In this document: positions 48,981 to 57,787 of the stretch, piece after piece
How positions within the stretch are numbered: position 1 is the first letter of the stretch
How the letters are laid out: each line of letters starts with the position of its first letter
Assembly (NCBI RefSeq): GCF_017873335.1
Contig: NZ_JAGGKB010000002.1
Coordinates: 62,001 to 126,000 of the forward strand
Reading direction: 5' to 3'
DNA from: Thermococcus stetteri
GTDB lineage: Archaea; Methanobacteriota_B; Thermococci; Thermococcales; Thermococcaceae
DNA length: 64,000 bases
Made by a program: the position numbers and the translations under genes
Notes under the pieces: generated by a model
Told to the model about the DNA's origin: nothing
What the model saw: only the letters and a program-made list of their open reading frames with translations
The model's database searches: none

Positions 48981-49038
48981 CGGTCAGCCCCGCGAAACCT
49001 CTTCACAGCTCAGGGGGCTCCAGACTCATCATCCCGCG
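48981..49038 (-). ncRNA. C/D box guide RNA
   Basis: On the minus strand, in order: box C ATGATGA (49032-49026), a 12-nt guide GTCTGGAGCCCC, box D' CTGA, a 3-nt spacer GCT, box C' GTGAAGA (one mismatch to RTGATGA), a second 12-nt guide GGTTTCGCGGGG and box D CTGA (48987-48984). Flanks CGGG and CCG can form a short terminal stem. A TATA box (ATTTAAAAG, 49066-49058) lies about 25 nt before box C. Archaeal C/D RNAs direct 2'-O-methylation five nucleotides upstream of box D or D'. By that rule the targets are a C in GGGGCUCCAGAC and a G in CCCCGCGAAACC. The rest of the 300-bp gap shows nothing. Confidence 0.88.
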
Positions 49039-49242
49039 TTTAGCACTATCCCCCGAGCTTTTAAATGTGTTGAGTTCAATGGTGCCAGGATGTTGAACTT
49101 TGTAAACACACAATCCTTAAAACCTAAATGTGCACAGTATTAACGTTAAATGTTCACCAAAGTCAGTAGGCGTGGTAGAGTGTTCATTGATGGCAGTGAT
49201 GGCACACTTAATACCTCTGGACACCTATTAGAGGTTATGCCT

Positions 49243-50793
49243 ATGGGTTGGTTGGTGGACTTCATAAACTGGCTCGATGGAGAAGTATGGGGCATCCCCA
49301 TGATAGTGCTGCTGCTGGGCACAGGTCTGCTACTGACAACAGTTTTAAAGGTCATACAGTTCCGGCGCCTTGGCTGGGCAATAAGGTTCACCCTCTTCGA
49401 GGGCAGAAAAAAGAGCGGTGAAGGTGACATTACACCATTCCAGGCACTTATGGCAACTATCTCTGGTACGGTCGGTATTGGCAACATAGCCGGTGTCGCG
49501 ACGGCAATCCACTTCGGTGGCCCGGGTGCACTGTTCTGGATGTGGGTAACTGCGCTCGTCGGTATGGCCACCAGGTATTCAGAGGGTCTCCTGGGTGTGG
49601 CTTTCAGGGACAAACTACCCGATGGGACAATGATAGGCGGAACCTTCAACTTCCTTGAGAAAGGCTTCGCTATGAAGGACATTCCGAAGACGGGCAAGTA
49701 CATCGCTTCGATATTCACCCTGCTCTTTGCGATCTTCGTGGGCTACGATGCAACGAAGCTCAGCGGAGCTACCCAGATAGGTGCAATAATAGTCGCGATA
49801 CTCTTTGCTGTCCTTGGATTCTTCTTGCTCAAGGACGACGCCTATCCAACCCTCGGAAAGGTTTTAGCAATACTCTTTGCGCTCTTTGCCTCAATAGCGG
49901 CCTTTGGAATAGGCAACATGACGCAGTCCAACTCCGTTGCAGACGCTATGAGGACGGCATTCAACATTCCAATGTGGGTCACAGGATTGGCTCTGGCAAT
50001 ACTGACGTTTATAGTTGTCATCGGGGGTATCAAGAGGATCGGTGAGGTTGCAGAGGCCCTGGTTCCGTTTATGGCAATAATATACTTCCTCTTCGCTATA
50101 GGCGTCTGGATAAAGTTCGCAGGGAAGCTCCCGGAGGCCTTTGCGATTATATTCAAGGACGCCTTTACTGGAAAGGCAGTAGCGGGCGGAGCAATCGGTC
50201 AGGTTATCCTCTGGGGTGTTAAGAGGGGTCTCTTCTCCAACGAGGCCGGTCTCGGTACTGCAACCCTCGCCCACGCAGCGGCTAAGACGGATCACCCCTC
50301 AAGGCAGGCCCACGTTGCGATGCTCGGGCCGTTCATCGACACCATCATAATATGCTCTCTCACCGGAGTTTCAATAGTCGTCACTCAGGCATACCTCAAT
50401 ACTGAGCTCAACGGTGCTCCTCTGACGCAGGCAGCCTTTGCGGCGGCCTTCGGGCACGTGGGAGAAATCATGGTTGCAATAGGCATAATCCTCTTCGCGT
50501 ACTCAACGATACTCGCTTGGTCGTTCTACGGCAGGCAGAACGTCATGTACCTCGCCAAGTGGCTTGAGAAGGACCCCGAAAAGTTCGCCAAGCTCTATCC
50601 AAGACTCCACCTCATCTACAACCTGCTCTTTGTGATCTTCATCTACATCGGTGCAGTCACCAAGCTCGAAACAGTCTGGAACTTCTCGGACATGATGAAC
50701 GGACTCATGGCAATACCCAACCTGATAGGCCTGCTCGTGCTCTCGTGGTTCGTGAAGGAGAAGACCGAGGAGTTCGTACGGGCGAACCCGTGA
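49243..50793 (+). CDS. Sodium:alanine symporter (AGCS family)
   Basis: About 516 residues with around eleven membrane helices. Family blocks include ISGTVGIGNIAGVATAIHFG, RYSEGLLGVAFRDK and NEAGLGTATLAHAAAKTDHP. It imports alanine or glycine with Na+. The frame reaches 49150, but ATG 49243 with GAGGTTATGCCT upstream starts the expected N-terminus (WLVDFINWLDGEVWG). It is probably co-transcribed with the aminotransferase gene 33 bp downstream. Confidence 0.93.
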   Translation: MGWLVDFINWLDGEVWGIPMIVLLLGTGLLLTTVLKVIQFRRLGWAIRFTLFEGRKKSGEGDITPFQALMATISGTVGIGNIAGVATAIHFGGPGALFWMWVTALVGMATRYSEGLLGVAFRDKLPDGTMIGGTFNFLEKGFAMKDIPKTGKYIASIFTLLFAIFVGYDATKLSGATQIGAIIVAILFAVLGFFLLKDDAYPTLGKVLAILFALFASIAAFGIGNMTQSNSVADAMRTAFNIPMWVTGLALAILTFIVVIGGIKRIGEVAEALVPFMAIIYFLFAIGVWIKFAGKLPEAFAIIFKDAFTGKAVAGGAIGQVILWGVKRGLFSNEAGLGTATLAHAAAKTDHPSRQAHVAMLGPFIDTIIICSLTGVSIVVTQAYLNTELNGAPLTQAAFAAAFGHVGEIMVAIGIILFAYSTILAWSFYGRQNVMYLAKWLEKDPEKFAKLYPRLHLIYNLLFVIFIYIGAVTKLETVWNFSDMMNGLMAIPNLIGLLVLSWFVKEKTEEFVRANP

Positions 50794-50826
50794 CCACTCT
50801 CTTTTCTTTTACAGCTTATCGAGGCG

Positions 50827-52212
50827 ATGGAGATGTCTTCTGAGTATCCGAGGATAGTTGTTACCCCTCCAGGCCCAAAGGCGAGGGAGCTCATAGAGAG
50901 GGAAAAGCGTTTCGTTTCTCCCGGTCTCGGAGTCAAGCTCTTTCCGGTTGTCCCAGAGAGAGGCTACGGAGCGCTGATAGAGGACGTCGATGGGAACGTG
51001 TTCATAGACTTCTTGGCCGGGGCCGAGGCCGCTTCCACTGGCTACGCCCACCCGAAGCTCGTGAAGGAAGTGCAGGAGCAGGTGGCCAAGATACAGCACT
51101 CGATGATAGGCTACACCTACAGCAAAAGGGCCATTGAAGTGGCCGAAATCCTGGCCGGAAAGGCCCCGGTCGAGAACCTCAAGGTGCTCTTCGGACTGAG
51201 CGGCAGCGATGCGATGGACCTAACGATGAAGGTCTCCCGGTTCGCCACGGGGAGGCCCTGGATAGTGGCCTTCATAGGGGCCTATCACGGCCAGACCTAC
51301 GGGGCAACATCAATAGCGGCCTTCCAGAGCTCCCAGAAGAGGGGCTTCTCACCGCTCGTCCCAAACGTCGTCTGGGTTCCCTATCCGAACCCGTACAGAA
51401 ACGTGTGGGGAATAAACGGCTATGAGGAACCTGACGAGCTGATAAACCGCTTCCTCGACTACCTAGAGCACTACGTTTTTGCCCACGTCCTCCCGCCGGA
51501 CGAGACGGCGGTTCTGATAGCCGAGCCGATTCAGGGCGATGCCGGGATAGTCGTCCCGCCCGAGAACTTCTTCAGGGAGCTTAAAAAGCTCCTCGACGAA
51601 TACGGCATACTTCTGGCTATGGACGAGGTTCAGACAGGGATCGGAAGGACTGGGAAGTGGTTTGCGAGCGAATGGTTCGGAATCAAGCCAGACCTTCTAG
51701 CCTTTGGAAAGGGTGTCGCGAGTGGCATGGGGCTCAGCGGGGTCATAGGCAGGGGTGAACTGATGGACATGACGAGCGGCTCTGCCCTGCTGACTCCCGC
51801 TGCAAACCCGGTAATCTCTGCCGCCGCGTACGCCACGCTCAGGATAATAGAGGAGGAAGACCTAATCGGCAACGCCCTTCGCGTCGGGAGCTTCATCCAG
51901 AAGCGGCTGAAGGAGATGCAGGAGAAATATGAGGTTATGGGGGACGTCCGCGGGAAGGGGCTGATGATAGGTGTGGAGATAGTGAAGCCGGACGGAAGGC
52001 CGGACCCGGAGCTGACCGGGAAGATCTGCTGGAGGGCCTTCGAGCTTGGCCTCATCCTGCCCAGCTACGGCATGTTCGGCAACGTGATAAGGATAACGCC
52101 TCCGCTGGTGATCACTGAGGAGCTCGCAGAGAAGGGACTGGAGATAATGGAGCAGGCCATCAAGGATGCCCTCGCTGGGAAAGTCACGCACAAGGTCGTG
52201 ACGTGGCACTGA
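50827..52212 (+). CDS. Class-III PLP aminotransferase or amino-acid racemase
   Basis: 461 residues. PLP-binding Lys lies in LAFGKGVASGMGLSG. The Asp motif is MDEVQTGIGRTGKW, and the phosphate-binding region is GLSGSDAMD. Thermococcales class-III enzymes of this group include ornithine aminotransferase and broad-specificity amino-acid racemases. Sequence alone does not decide, and linkage with an alanine symporter favours an alanine-related role. GAGGCG precedes the ATG; a second ATG lies 6 bp on. Confidence 0.85.
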   Translation: MEMSSEYPRIVVTPPGPKARELIEREKRFVSPGLGVKLFPVVPERGYGALIEDVDGNVFIDFLAGAEAASTGYAHPKLVKEVQEQVAKIQHSMIGYTYSKRAIEVAEILAGKAPVENLKVLFGLSGSDAMDLTMKVSRFATGRPWIVAFIGAYHGQTYGATSIAAFQSSQKRGFSPLVPNVVWVPYPNPYRNVWGINGYEEPDELINRFLDYLEHYVFAHVLPPDETAVLIAEPIQGDAGIVVPPENFFRELKKLLDEYGILLAMDEVQTGIGRTGKWFASEWFGIKPDLLAFGKGVASGMGLSGVIGRGELMDMTSGSALLTPAANPVISAAAYATLRIIEEEDLIGNALRVGSFIQKRLKEMQEKYEVMGDVRGKGLMIGVEIVKPDGRPDPELTGKICWRAFELGLILPSYGMFGNVIRITPPLVITEELAEKGLEIMEQAIKDALAGKVTHKVVTWH

Positions 52213-52263
52213 CTCCCAACAGAGTTTTAAGCGCTCTTTTCAATATTTTTGCTGGTGAGAGGG

Positions 52264-52380
52264 GTGGCTGGTGTTCTCAAGGAGCTTTACCGCAGATGGC
52301 GCTCGAAGTGTCCCTTTGTAAGGAAGTTGGAGAAGTGGAGGATGAAGCAGAAGGCACGGGAGTTTAAGGTGAAGCCTTAA
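52264..52380 (+). CDS. Small basic protein (38 residues)
   Basis: GTG 52264 to TAA 52380, 38 residues with 14 Arg or Lys and few acidic residues (GVLKELYRRWRSKCPFVRK, then EKWRMKQKAREFKVKP). GGTGA lies 5 nt before the start. A TTTTAAGCG box at about 52224-52232 would start transcription near 52253. Such short basic proteins may bind nucleic acid; no family is recognised. It is shorter than a usual ORF cut-off. Confidence 0.6.
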   Translation: MAGVLKELYRRWRSKCPFVRKLEKWRMKQKAREFKVKP

Positions 52381-52426
52381 CGGTGACAACAATGCTTTTA
52401 AACTTCTTTCCATGCAGTGATCTCTC

Positions 52427-53374
52427 ATGGGGAGAGTGATTCCAGTCTTGCTGGCCCTGGTTTTGGTAGTGGCGGGATGCTTAGGCAGTACTAGTTATGA
52501 TACCCATTCAAGCTCCGTTGGTTACTCATCATCTCAAACCACGGAAACAACGGCCACAACGGAGAAATGCAGCTGCAGTCCCTCCACCAACTTCAGCAAG
52601 GAGATTACCTACTTGGAGAGGAGGGTAGAGCTTTTAAACGCGAGCCTGGATGAGTGCCGCAACAACGCTACCTTGATAGGGTATTCCCTAAACGTCACCC
52701 AGAGCAGGTTGGCTACCCTGACTTCAGAATACAGTGAATGTCTGGCCAATCTCTCAACTTGCAATACAACCAGATTAAAACTCGAGGATTGCAGGAAGGA
52801 ACTTGAAAACACCCAATCGGAGCTTAACGAGTGTAAGGCTACCTCCAACCGGCTTTCCTCCGAGCTGGAAAAGTGCCGATTGAAACTCAATGAAACCTAC
52901 GATGCACTCAACAGGACTTACACTGAAGGGAGTGTCGAGCTTCTCATTGAACGCGATTACTATGTGGAGGCAATTGAGGCTATTGACGATGCTGCTGAGG
53001 AGATATACGTCATGATGTTCTCGATGCTCTATGATCCGGATGACTGGTCGGACGAAGCCAACGGCCTGATAAACGCACTGATCCGCGCTAGGCGCCGCGG
53101 TGTTGAAGTCCACGTCCTTTTGGAAAACAGCCTCGATACGAACAGGGAGGCCTATAGCTACCTCAGGTCCAATGGAGTGGACGTCTCCTACGACTCTCCC
53201 TCGACGACCCTTCACTCCAAGGTTGTTATCGTAGATGGCAGAATAGTCTTCATCGGGAGCCACAACTGGAGCGAATCTGCCCTCCACTGGAACCACGAGG
53301 TCAGCGTCAAAATAGTATCCCGGGAGCTTGCTAGAAGATTGATAGACTACTTCTGGAGCCTCAGGAACTCATGA
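52427..53374 (+). CDS. Lipoprotein-like phospholipase D family nuclease with coiled coil
   Basis: 315 residues. A signal segment (VLLALVLVVAGCLGS) has a lipobox-like Cys. A Ser/Thr-rich stretch and a Cys-spaced heptad coiled coil (RVELLNASLDECRNN, DCRKELENTQSELNEC) follow. The C-terminal PLD domain carries one HKD motif (H263, K265, D270 in LHSKVVIVDG) plus SHNWSESAL, so it must dimerise to act. Bacterial relatives cut DNA outside the cell. The ATG lies 25 nt after a GCTTTTAAAC box without a ribosome-binding site, so the mRNA is probably leaderless. Confidence 0.85.
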   Translation: MGRVIPVLLALVLVVAGCLGSTSYDTHSSSVGYSSSQTTETTATTEKCSCSPSTNFSKEITYLERRVELLNASLDECRNNATLIGYSLNVTQSRLATLTSEYSECLANLSTCNTTRLKLEDCRKELENTQSELNECKATSNRLSSELEKCRLKLNETYDALNRTYTEGSVELLIERDYYVEAIEAIDDAAEEIYVMMFSMLYDPDDWSDEANGLINALIRARRRGVEVHVLLENSLDTNREAYSYLRSNGVDVSYDSPSTTLHSKVVIVDGRIVFIGSHNWSESALHWNHEVSVKIVSRELARRLIDYFWSLRNS

Positions 53375-53403
53375 GGCCCTTTTAAATTTTGAAAGGAAAA
53401 AAG

Positions 53404-54714
53404 CTAAAGCCCGAGGATTTCTAGAATCTCCTCGACGGCCTTATCCTTCTCCAGACTCTTCTGCTCCCCGGTTTCCATGTCCCTCAGCGTGACCCTCCCC
53501 GCCTCAAGGTCCTTTCTGCCGACGAGGACAACGTACGGAACCCCGAGCCTTCCGGCGTAGTCGAGGGCCTTCCTGAGCTTCCTGCCCGTCAGCTCTATAT
53601 CGGCCTTCACCGTCGTCTCCCTTAGCCCCTGAACTATCTCTATTGCCGCCTTCTTAACTTCCCTCTCGCTCCCGATGGGTACGACGTAAACGTCCGGTCT
53701 CAGCTTGACCTCCGGGAGAAGGCCCTTCCACTCGAGTATCGGGATTAGCCTCTCTATCCCTATGGCGAAGCCCGTCGCTGGAGTCGGCTTCCCGCCGAAG
53801 ACCTCGATGAGGTTGTCGTAGCGGCCGCCGCCTCCTATCGAGCCTATTCCGAGGTCGTTGGGGGCTATGGCCTCGAAGACGACGCTGGTGTAGTAATCGA
53901 AACCGCGCGCTATTCCAAGGTCTATCCTTACCCACTTGGAGACACCGTAGGCATCGAGCAGGTCAACGAGCTCGTAGAGCCGTTTTATTTCAGCTTTAGC
54001 TTCCTCGCTCGTGAACAGCTCCTCTGCCTTCGGGAGAACCTCATCTGGCAGTCCCTTAATCTCGATGAGCGAGAGGACCTTCTCAACGCCCTCATCGTCC
54101 AGCCCGAACTCCTTGAGTACCCCTATGAACTCTTCCCTCTTCATCTTGTCCTTCTTGTCTATGAGCCTCATTAGGCCTATGTCATCTTCAACGCCCAGCA
54201 TCTTGGCGAACTCGTCGAGAAGAACCCTGTCGCCGATGTTCACGGTGAAGTCCTCGAGGCCGACTGCGAGGTAGCTCTGGGTGAAGAGGGCTATGACTTC
54301 TGCATCGGCCTCGACCTTATCGCTCCCTATCAGCTCCACTCCAGCCTGCCAGAACTCCCTATAGCGGCCGCTCTGCGGTTCTTCATAGCGGAACATGTTG
54401 GCTATGTAGTACCACTTTATCGGCTTCGGCGCGTTCTGGAACTGGCTGACGTATAAGCGGGCGACGCTCGAGGTCATGTCCGGCCTGAGCGAGAGGTCCC
54501 TTCCGCCCTTGTCGAGGAAGGCGTAGAGCTGTTTGACAACCTCCTCACCGCTCCTCAGCTTGAACAGCTCGGTGTATTCAAAAGTTGGAGTAAGAACCTC
54601 CTGGAAGCTGAAGCTCTCGAAAACTTCCCTTATTCTCTCGAAGACCCATCTTCTCTTCGCCATCTCCTCTGGAAGGAGATCTCTCGTTCCCTTTACCTTC
54701 TCAAGCCTCGCCAC
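53404..54714 (-). CDS. hisS: Histidyl-tRNA synthetase
   Basis: 436 residues, class II core. Motif 1 lies near RKEVLTPTFEY-like sequence (FQEVLTPTFEYTELF), motif 2 in ANMFRYEEPQSGRYREFWQ, the His-binding loop in ARGFDYYTSVVFEAI and motif 3 in GFAIGIERL. The C-terminal anticodon-binding domain follows (DVYVVPIGSEREVKKAA). The start is a GTG at 54714; GGTG lies 8-9 nt upstream. Confidence 0.96.
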   Translation of the reverse strand: MARLEKVKGTRDLLPEEMAKRRWVFERIREVFESFSFQEVLTPTFEYTELFKLRSGEEVVKQLYAFLDKGGRDLSLRPDMTSSVARLYVSQFQNAPKPIKWYYIANMFRYEEPQSGRYREFWQAGVELIGSDKVEADAEVIALFTQSYLAVGLEDFTVNIGDRVLLDEFAKMLGVEDDIGLMRLIDKKDKMKREEFIGVLKEFGLDDEGVEKVLSLIEIKGLPDEVLPKAEELFTSEEAKAEIKRLYELVDLLDAYGVSKWVRIDLGIARGFDYYTSVVFEAIAPNDLGIGSIGGGGRYDNLIEVFGGKPTPATGFAIGIERLIPILEWKGLLPEVKLRPDVYVVPIGSEREVKKAAIEIVQGLRETTVKADIELTGRKLRKALDYAGRLGVPYVVLVGRKDLEAGRVTLRDMETGEQKSLEKDKAVEEILEILGL

Positions 54715-54769
54715 CTTTCAACACCTGGCTTAGAATCCCTGGGACGGGTTAAAAGGGTTGCTGAAAAGA

Positions 54770-55381
54770 CTAACGGCCGGTCATCAGCAGGTATATCCCT
54801 ATGACTCCCTGCACCATCATCTGGGCCCCTATCGCCATTATGAACAGACCTATAATCCTGATGGTTATGCTGAGGAAGCTCTTGTTCACGGACTTCATCA
54901 TGTATAAGGCTATGAACATTGAGAGGGCAACGAGGATTATGGCTATGGCGGTGGCGGAGAGTGAGACGAAGTAGCCGTACTCGGCCGTTAGGGTTATAAC
55001 CGCGGTTATGGTGGCGGGACCGGCTATGAGCGGCATGGCCACCGGAACGGCCGCTAGGGCCAGTATGTCCTTCTCCCTCTTGAGAGTGAACATTCCACCG
55101 CCCTCTAGGGCCTCAAGGCCTATCTTGAAGAGGACAAAGCCACCTGCCACCTTGAGGGCGTTTATGTCGATGTGGAAAATCTCCTGAAGGATTATCTGGC
55201 CCGCTATGGCAAAGCTCGCGAGGAGGACGAAGCCTATAAGGTTTGCCCTGATTATGAGGGCCTTTATGTCCTCTATGTGGAAGTCCTCGCGGAGGAAGGT
55301 GACAAGGAGTATCTTATCGCTCGGGTCTATCATGATGAGCATAAGCAGAGCTGAACTCAGTATCGTCCCTATTTCGCTCAT
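54770..55381 (-). CDS. MarC-family membrane protein
   Basis: 203 residues, six membrane helices, with the family motif [18 protein letters not shown]. MarC proteins are of uncertain function (once linked to multiple antibiotic resistance). No ribosome-binding site lies before the ATG. The TATA box at 55401-55411 sits about 25 nt upstream, so the mRNA should be leaderless. Confidence 0.88.
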   Translation of the reverse strand: MSEIGTILSSALLMLIMIDPSDKILLVTFLREDFHIEDIKALIIRANLIGFVLLASFAIAGQIILQEIFHIDINALKVAGGFVLFKIGLEALEGGGMFTLKREKDILALAAVPVAMPLIAGPATITAVITLTAEYGYFVSLSATAIAIILVALSMFIALYMMKSVNKSFLSITIRIIGLFIMAIGAQMMVQGVIGIYLLMTGR

Positions 55382-55400
55382 GTTTCCCGCTGGGCAAAGG

Positions 55401-55411
55401 AATTTAAAAAG
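55401..55411. promoter_or_regulatory. TATA box apparently shared by marC and a divergent guide RNA
   Basis: AATTTAAAAAG is nearly symmetrical and stands 25 nt from the marC ATG on one side and about 25 nt from box C of the C/D RNA on the other. Both transcripts fit it and no other TATA is close. Confidence 0.55.
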
Positions 55412-55429
55412 CTATGCCAACTCCCGCTG

Positions 55430-55484
55430 CGATGATGACACCGGCACTGGCTGAAAGGTGATGAGCACTCGGTTGTCTGAGCTA
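55430..55484 (+). ncRNA. C/D box guide RNA
   Basis: In order: box C ATGATGA (55432-55438), a 12-nt guide CACCGGCACTGG, box D' CTGA (55451-55454), spacer AAG, box C' GTGATGA (55458-55464), a 12-nt guide GCACTCGGTTGT, box D CTGA (55477-55480). All four boxes are perfect. The TATA box at 55401-55411 places the start near 55431. By the N+5 rule the targets are a U in CCAGUGCCGGUG and a C in ACAACCGAGUGC. The RNA fills the gap between marC and the antiporter gene, its 3' end touching the latter's stop. Confidence 0.93.
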
Positions 55485-56606
55485 CCTCGAGTAGAGCCAC
55501 TTGAGGAGAGGTGGCGTTATTATCGTCGTCGTGAAGACCATCAGAATGGCCACTGTTAGGGCGTCGCCACCGACCAAACCGCTCGCCATCGCAACGGAGA
55601 GCATGGCAAGCTCCACACCCATCCTCGGTATCATCCCAACCCCTATCCTCAGAGACGCCCCCCAGTCAAAGCCGCTCAGCCTGGCACCGAGGCCACAGCC
55701 GAGAATCTTGCTCAATATTGCCCCGATTGTGTAGATAACGGCGAAGAGGCCCGCATGGAGTATGTAGCTCAGCTCGACCCTCATGCCGACCTCGACGAAG
55801 AAGAGCGGTATGAAGAGGGAATAGCCGAGCGTGTTGACGTGCTCCACTATCTCCCTCTTCCTCGAGCTCTGACCGAGGGCGAGGCCCGTCAGGTAAGCCC
55901 CGAGGATCGAGGCAAGGTTCAGGTGCTCGGCGAGGGCCGCGAAAACTATCATGAAGATTATCGCGAAGGATGTGCTGGTTTCGGGCAGGTCTATCCTAGA
56001 GATTGCCCTGAAGGTTCTCTCGACGAACTTCGGGCCGAAGTAGAGGAAGACGAAGAGGAAAGCCGAGACCTCGATTATTATCTCGGCCAGCACGTCGTAC
56101 TCGACCCTTCCCTCAGCTAAGATGGATATTGCCACCGTGAGCACGAGGATTCCGAGGACGTCGTCCACAACCGCTGCCGCCAAAATCGTCGTCCCCTCCC
56201 GGGTGTTGAGCTTCCTGAGCTCCATGAGGACCTTCACCGTGATGCTCACGCTCGTCGGCGTCATCATAGCGCCGTAGAGGATCGCCTCGTGGGTTGGGAC
56301 GAAGGGAAAAGCGGCTATGAAGCCGAAGACGAAGGCCACGGCAACGCCAACACCCGCAACTACAACGCTGGGCCTTCCCACGCGCTTGAACTCCTCGAGC
56401 TCGCTCTCAAGGCCCGCTAAGAAGAGGAGCATCAGGACGCCTAGGTTCGAGAACTCCTGGATGACGGGCTCGGTCTCGAAGAATATGCCCATGATGAAGC
56501 CGCCTATCAGCTGTCCGAGGACGACTGGCTGTCCAAGCCTCTCGAAGATGTAGCCCATAATGTTGGCCGTTGCAAGCATGAGGGCTATGAGGAGGATTAT
56601 TTCCAT
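55482..56606 (-). CDS. Kef-type monovalent cation/H+ antiporter (second of a tandem pair)
   Basis: 374 residues, about twelve membrane helices of the CPA2 family. Conserved blocks are GQLIGGFIMG, FLAGLESELEEFKRVG, AVVDDVLGILVLTVAIS (paired acidic residues of the ion site) and GMIPRMGVELAMLS. It probably exchanges Na+ or K+ for H+. It shares its plan with the gene before it, so they arose by duplication. GAGGTGGTATA precedes the ATG. Confidence 0.9.
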   Translation of the reverse strand: MEIILLIALMLATANIMGYIFERLGQPVVLGQLIGGFIMGIFFETEPVIQEFSNLGVLMLLFLAGLESELEEFKRVGRPSVVVAGVGVAVAFVFGFIAAFPFVPTHEAILYGAMMTPTSVSITVKVLMELRKLNTREGTTILAAAVVDDVLGILVLTVAISILAEGRVEYDVLAEIIIEVSAFLFVFLYFGPKFVERTFRAISRIDLPETSTSFAIIFMIVFAALAEHLNLASILGAYLTGLALGQSSRKREIVEHVNTLGYSLFIPLFFVEVGMRVELSYILHAGLFAVIYTIGAILSKILGCGLGARLSGFDWGASLRIGVGMIPRMGVELAMLSVAMASGLVGGDALTVAILMVFTTTIITPPLLKWLYSR

Positions 56607-56616
56607 TATACCACCT

Positions 56617-57759
56617 CTACTCCCTCGAGAAGGCCCACTTGAGGAGGAATGGCGTCACTATCGTGGTTATCACGACCATCGTTACCGGGATGGAGAATAC
56701 CCCCCTATCGAAGACGCCCTCGTTGAGGGCCACGTTCGCCATGATCAGGGCAACTTCCATACGGGGTATCATTCCTATCCCAATCTGAAGGGCCTCGGCG
56801 GGCTTGAACTTGGAGACAAAGGCACCGAGTCCACAGCCGAGTATCTTGCCGACGATCGCGAGGAGGGCGTAGATGAGGGCAAAGGTTCCCGCATGGGCCA
56901 GAACCCGAACGTCGCTCTCTACCCCTATGCTGACGAGGAATATCGGGATGAATAGGGAGTAGCCTATCGTCATAGTCTTGTTGGTTATCTCTCTCGCCTC
57001 CTCGGTTCTCGCAACAAGGATACCGGCTAAATACGCTCCGGTTATCCCGGCTATCTGGAACTGCTCGGCCAGATACGCGAAGATCAGCATTATCGCTATG
57101 GCCATCGCCGTTACCGTCTCAGGAAGGCTTATCTTCTCAGAAGCTTTCAGGGCTTCCTTCACGGCTGGATGCCCTATGAGGAGGCCTAGGAGGAAGTAAA
57201 CCCCAACCTCACCGAGGATTATCATGAGGTCCTTGGCGTAGACGCTCCCGCGGGTGTTTATCCCAACGAGGATCGTCAGGACTATTATGCCCAGAACGTC
57301 GTCAACGACCGCGGCCGCCAGAATTGTCGTTCCCACTCTCGTGCGGAGCTTCTTCATCTCCATTAAAATGCTTGTCGTCAGGCCAACGCTCGTTGCCGTC
57401 AGAACACCGCCGAGAAAAAGGGCCTGTATGTTCGAGTATCCCCAGACGAGGGCCGCCAAATAGCCGAGAACGAAGGGAACGAAAACTCCCAGTGATGCCA
57501 CTATGAATGCCGGAACTCCAACGTGCTTGAACTCCTCAACATCGGTCTCAAGACCCGCTAAGAAGAGCAGCATGACGACGCCGAGCTCAGCCAGGAGCTT
57601 TACCCCCTCATCGTAACCCACAAGGCCGAGTATGGATGGGCCTATCAGAATCCCCCCAATGAGTTGGCCGAGGGCCGCTGGGAAGCCGAGTCGAACGGTT
57701 AGATAGCCGAACAGCTTCGCCACTATCAGTATCAGCGCGAGCTCTAGGAAGATGTCCAT
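56617..57759 (-). CDS. Kef-type monovalent cation/H+ antiporter (first of a tandem pair)
   Basis: About 380 residues with the same twelve-helix plan: GQLIGGILIGPSILG, FLAGLETDVEEFKHVG, AVVDDVLGIIVLTILVG and GMIPRMEVALIMANV. ATG 57759 follows GGGGATGAT. The two antiporters are 10 bp apart and follow a CBS protein gene that may regulate one of them; no RCK (TrkA-type) domain is attached to either. Confidence 0.9.
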   Translation of the reverse strand: MDIFLELALILIVAKLFGYLTVRLGFPAALGQLIGGILIGPSILGLVGYDEGVKLLAELGVVMLLFLAGLETDVEEFKHVGVPAFIVASLGVFVPFVLGYLAALVWGYSNIQALFLGGVLTATSVGLTTSILMEMKKLRTRVGTTILAAAVVDDVLGIIVLTILVGINTRGSVYAKDLMIILGEVGVYFLLGLLIGHPAVKEALKASEKISLPETVTAMAIAIMLIFAYLAEQFQIAGITGAYLAGILVARTEEAREITNKTMTIGYSLFIPIFLVSIGVESDVRVLAHAGTFALIYALLAIVGKILGCGLGAFVSKFKPAEALQIGIGMIPRMEVALIMANVALNEGVFDRGVFSIPVTMVVITTIVTPFLLKWAFSRE

Positions 57760-57787
57760 GATTATCATCCCCTGTCCTAATTTCAGG

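Noticed and set aside
49143-49240. Tandem GATGGCAGTGATGG-like repeats before the alanine symporter
   Set aside because: Imperfect and without box D or operator symmetry; not enough to call a site.
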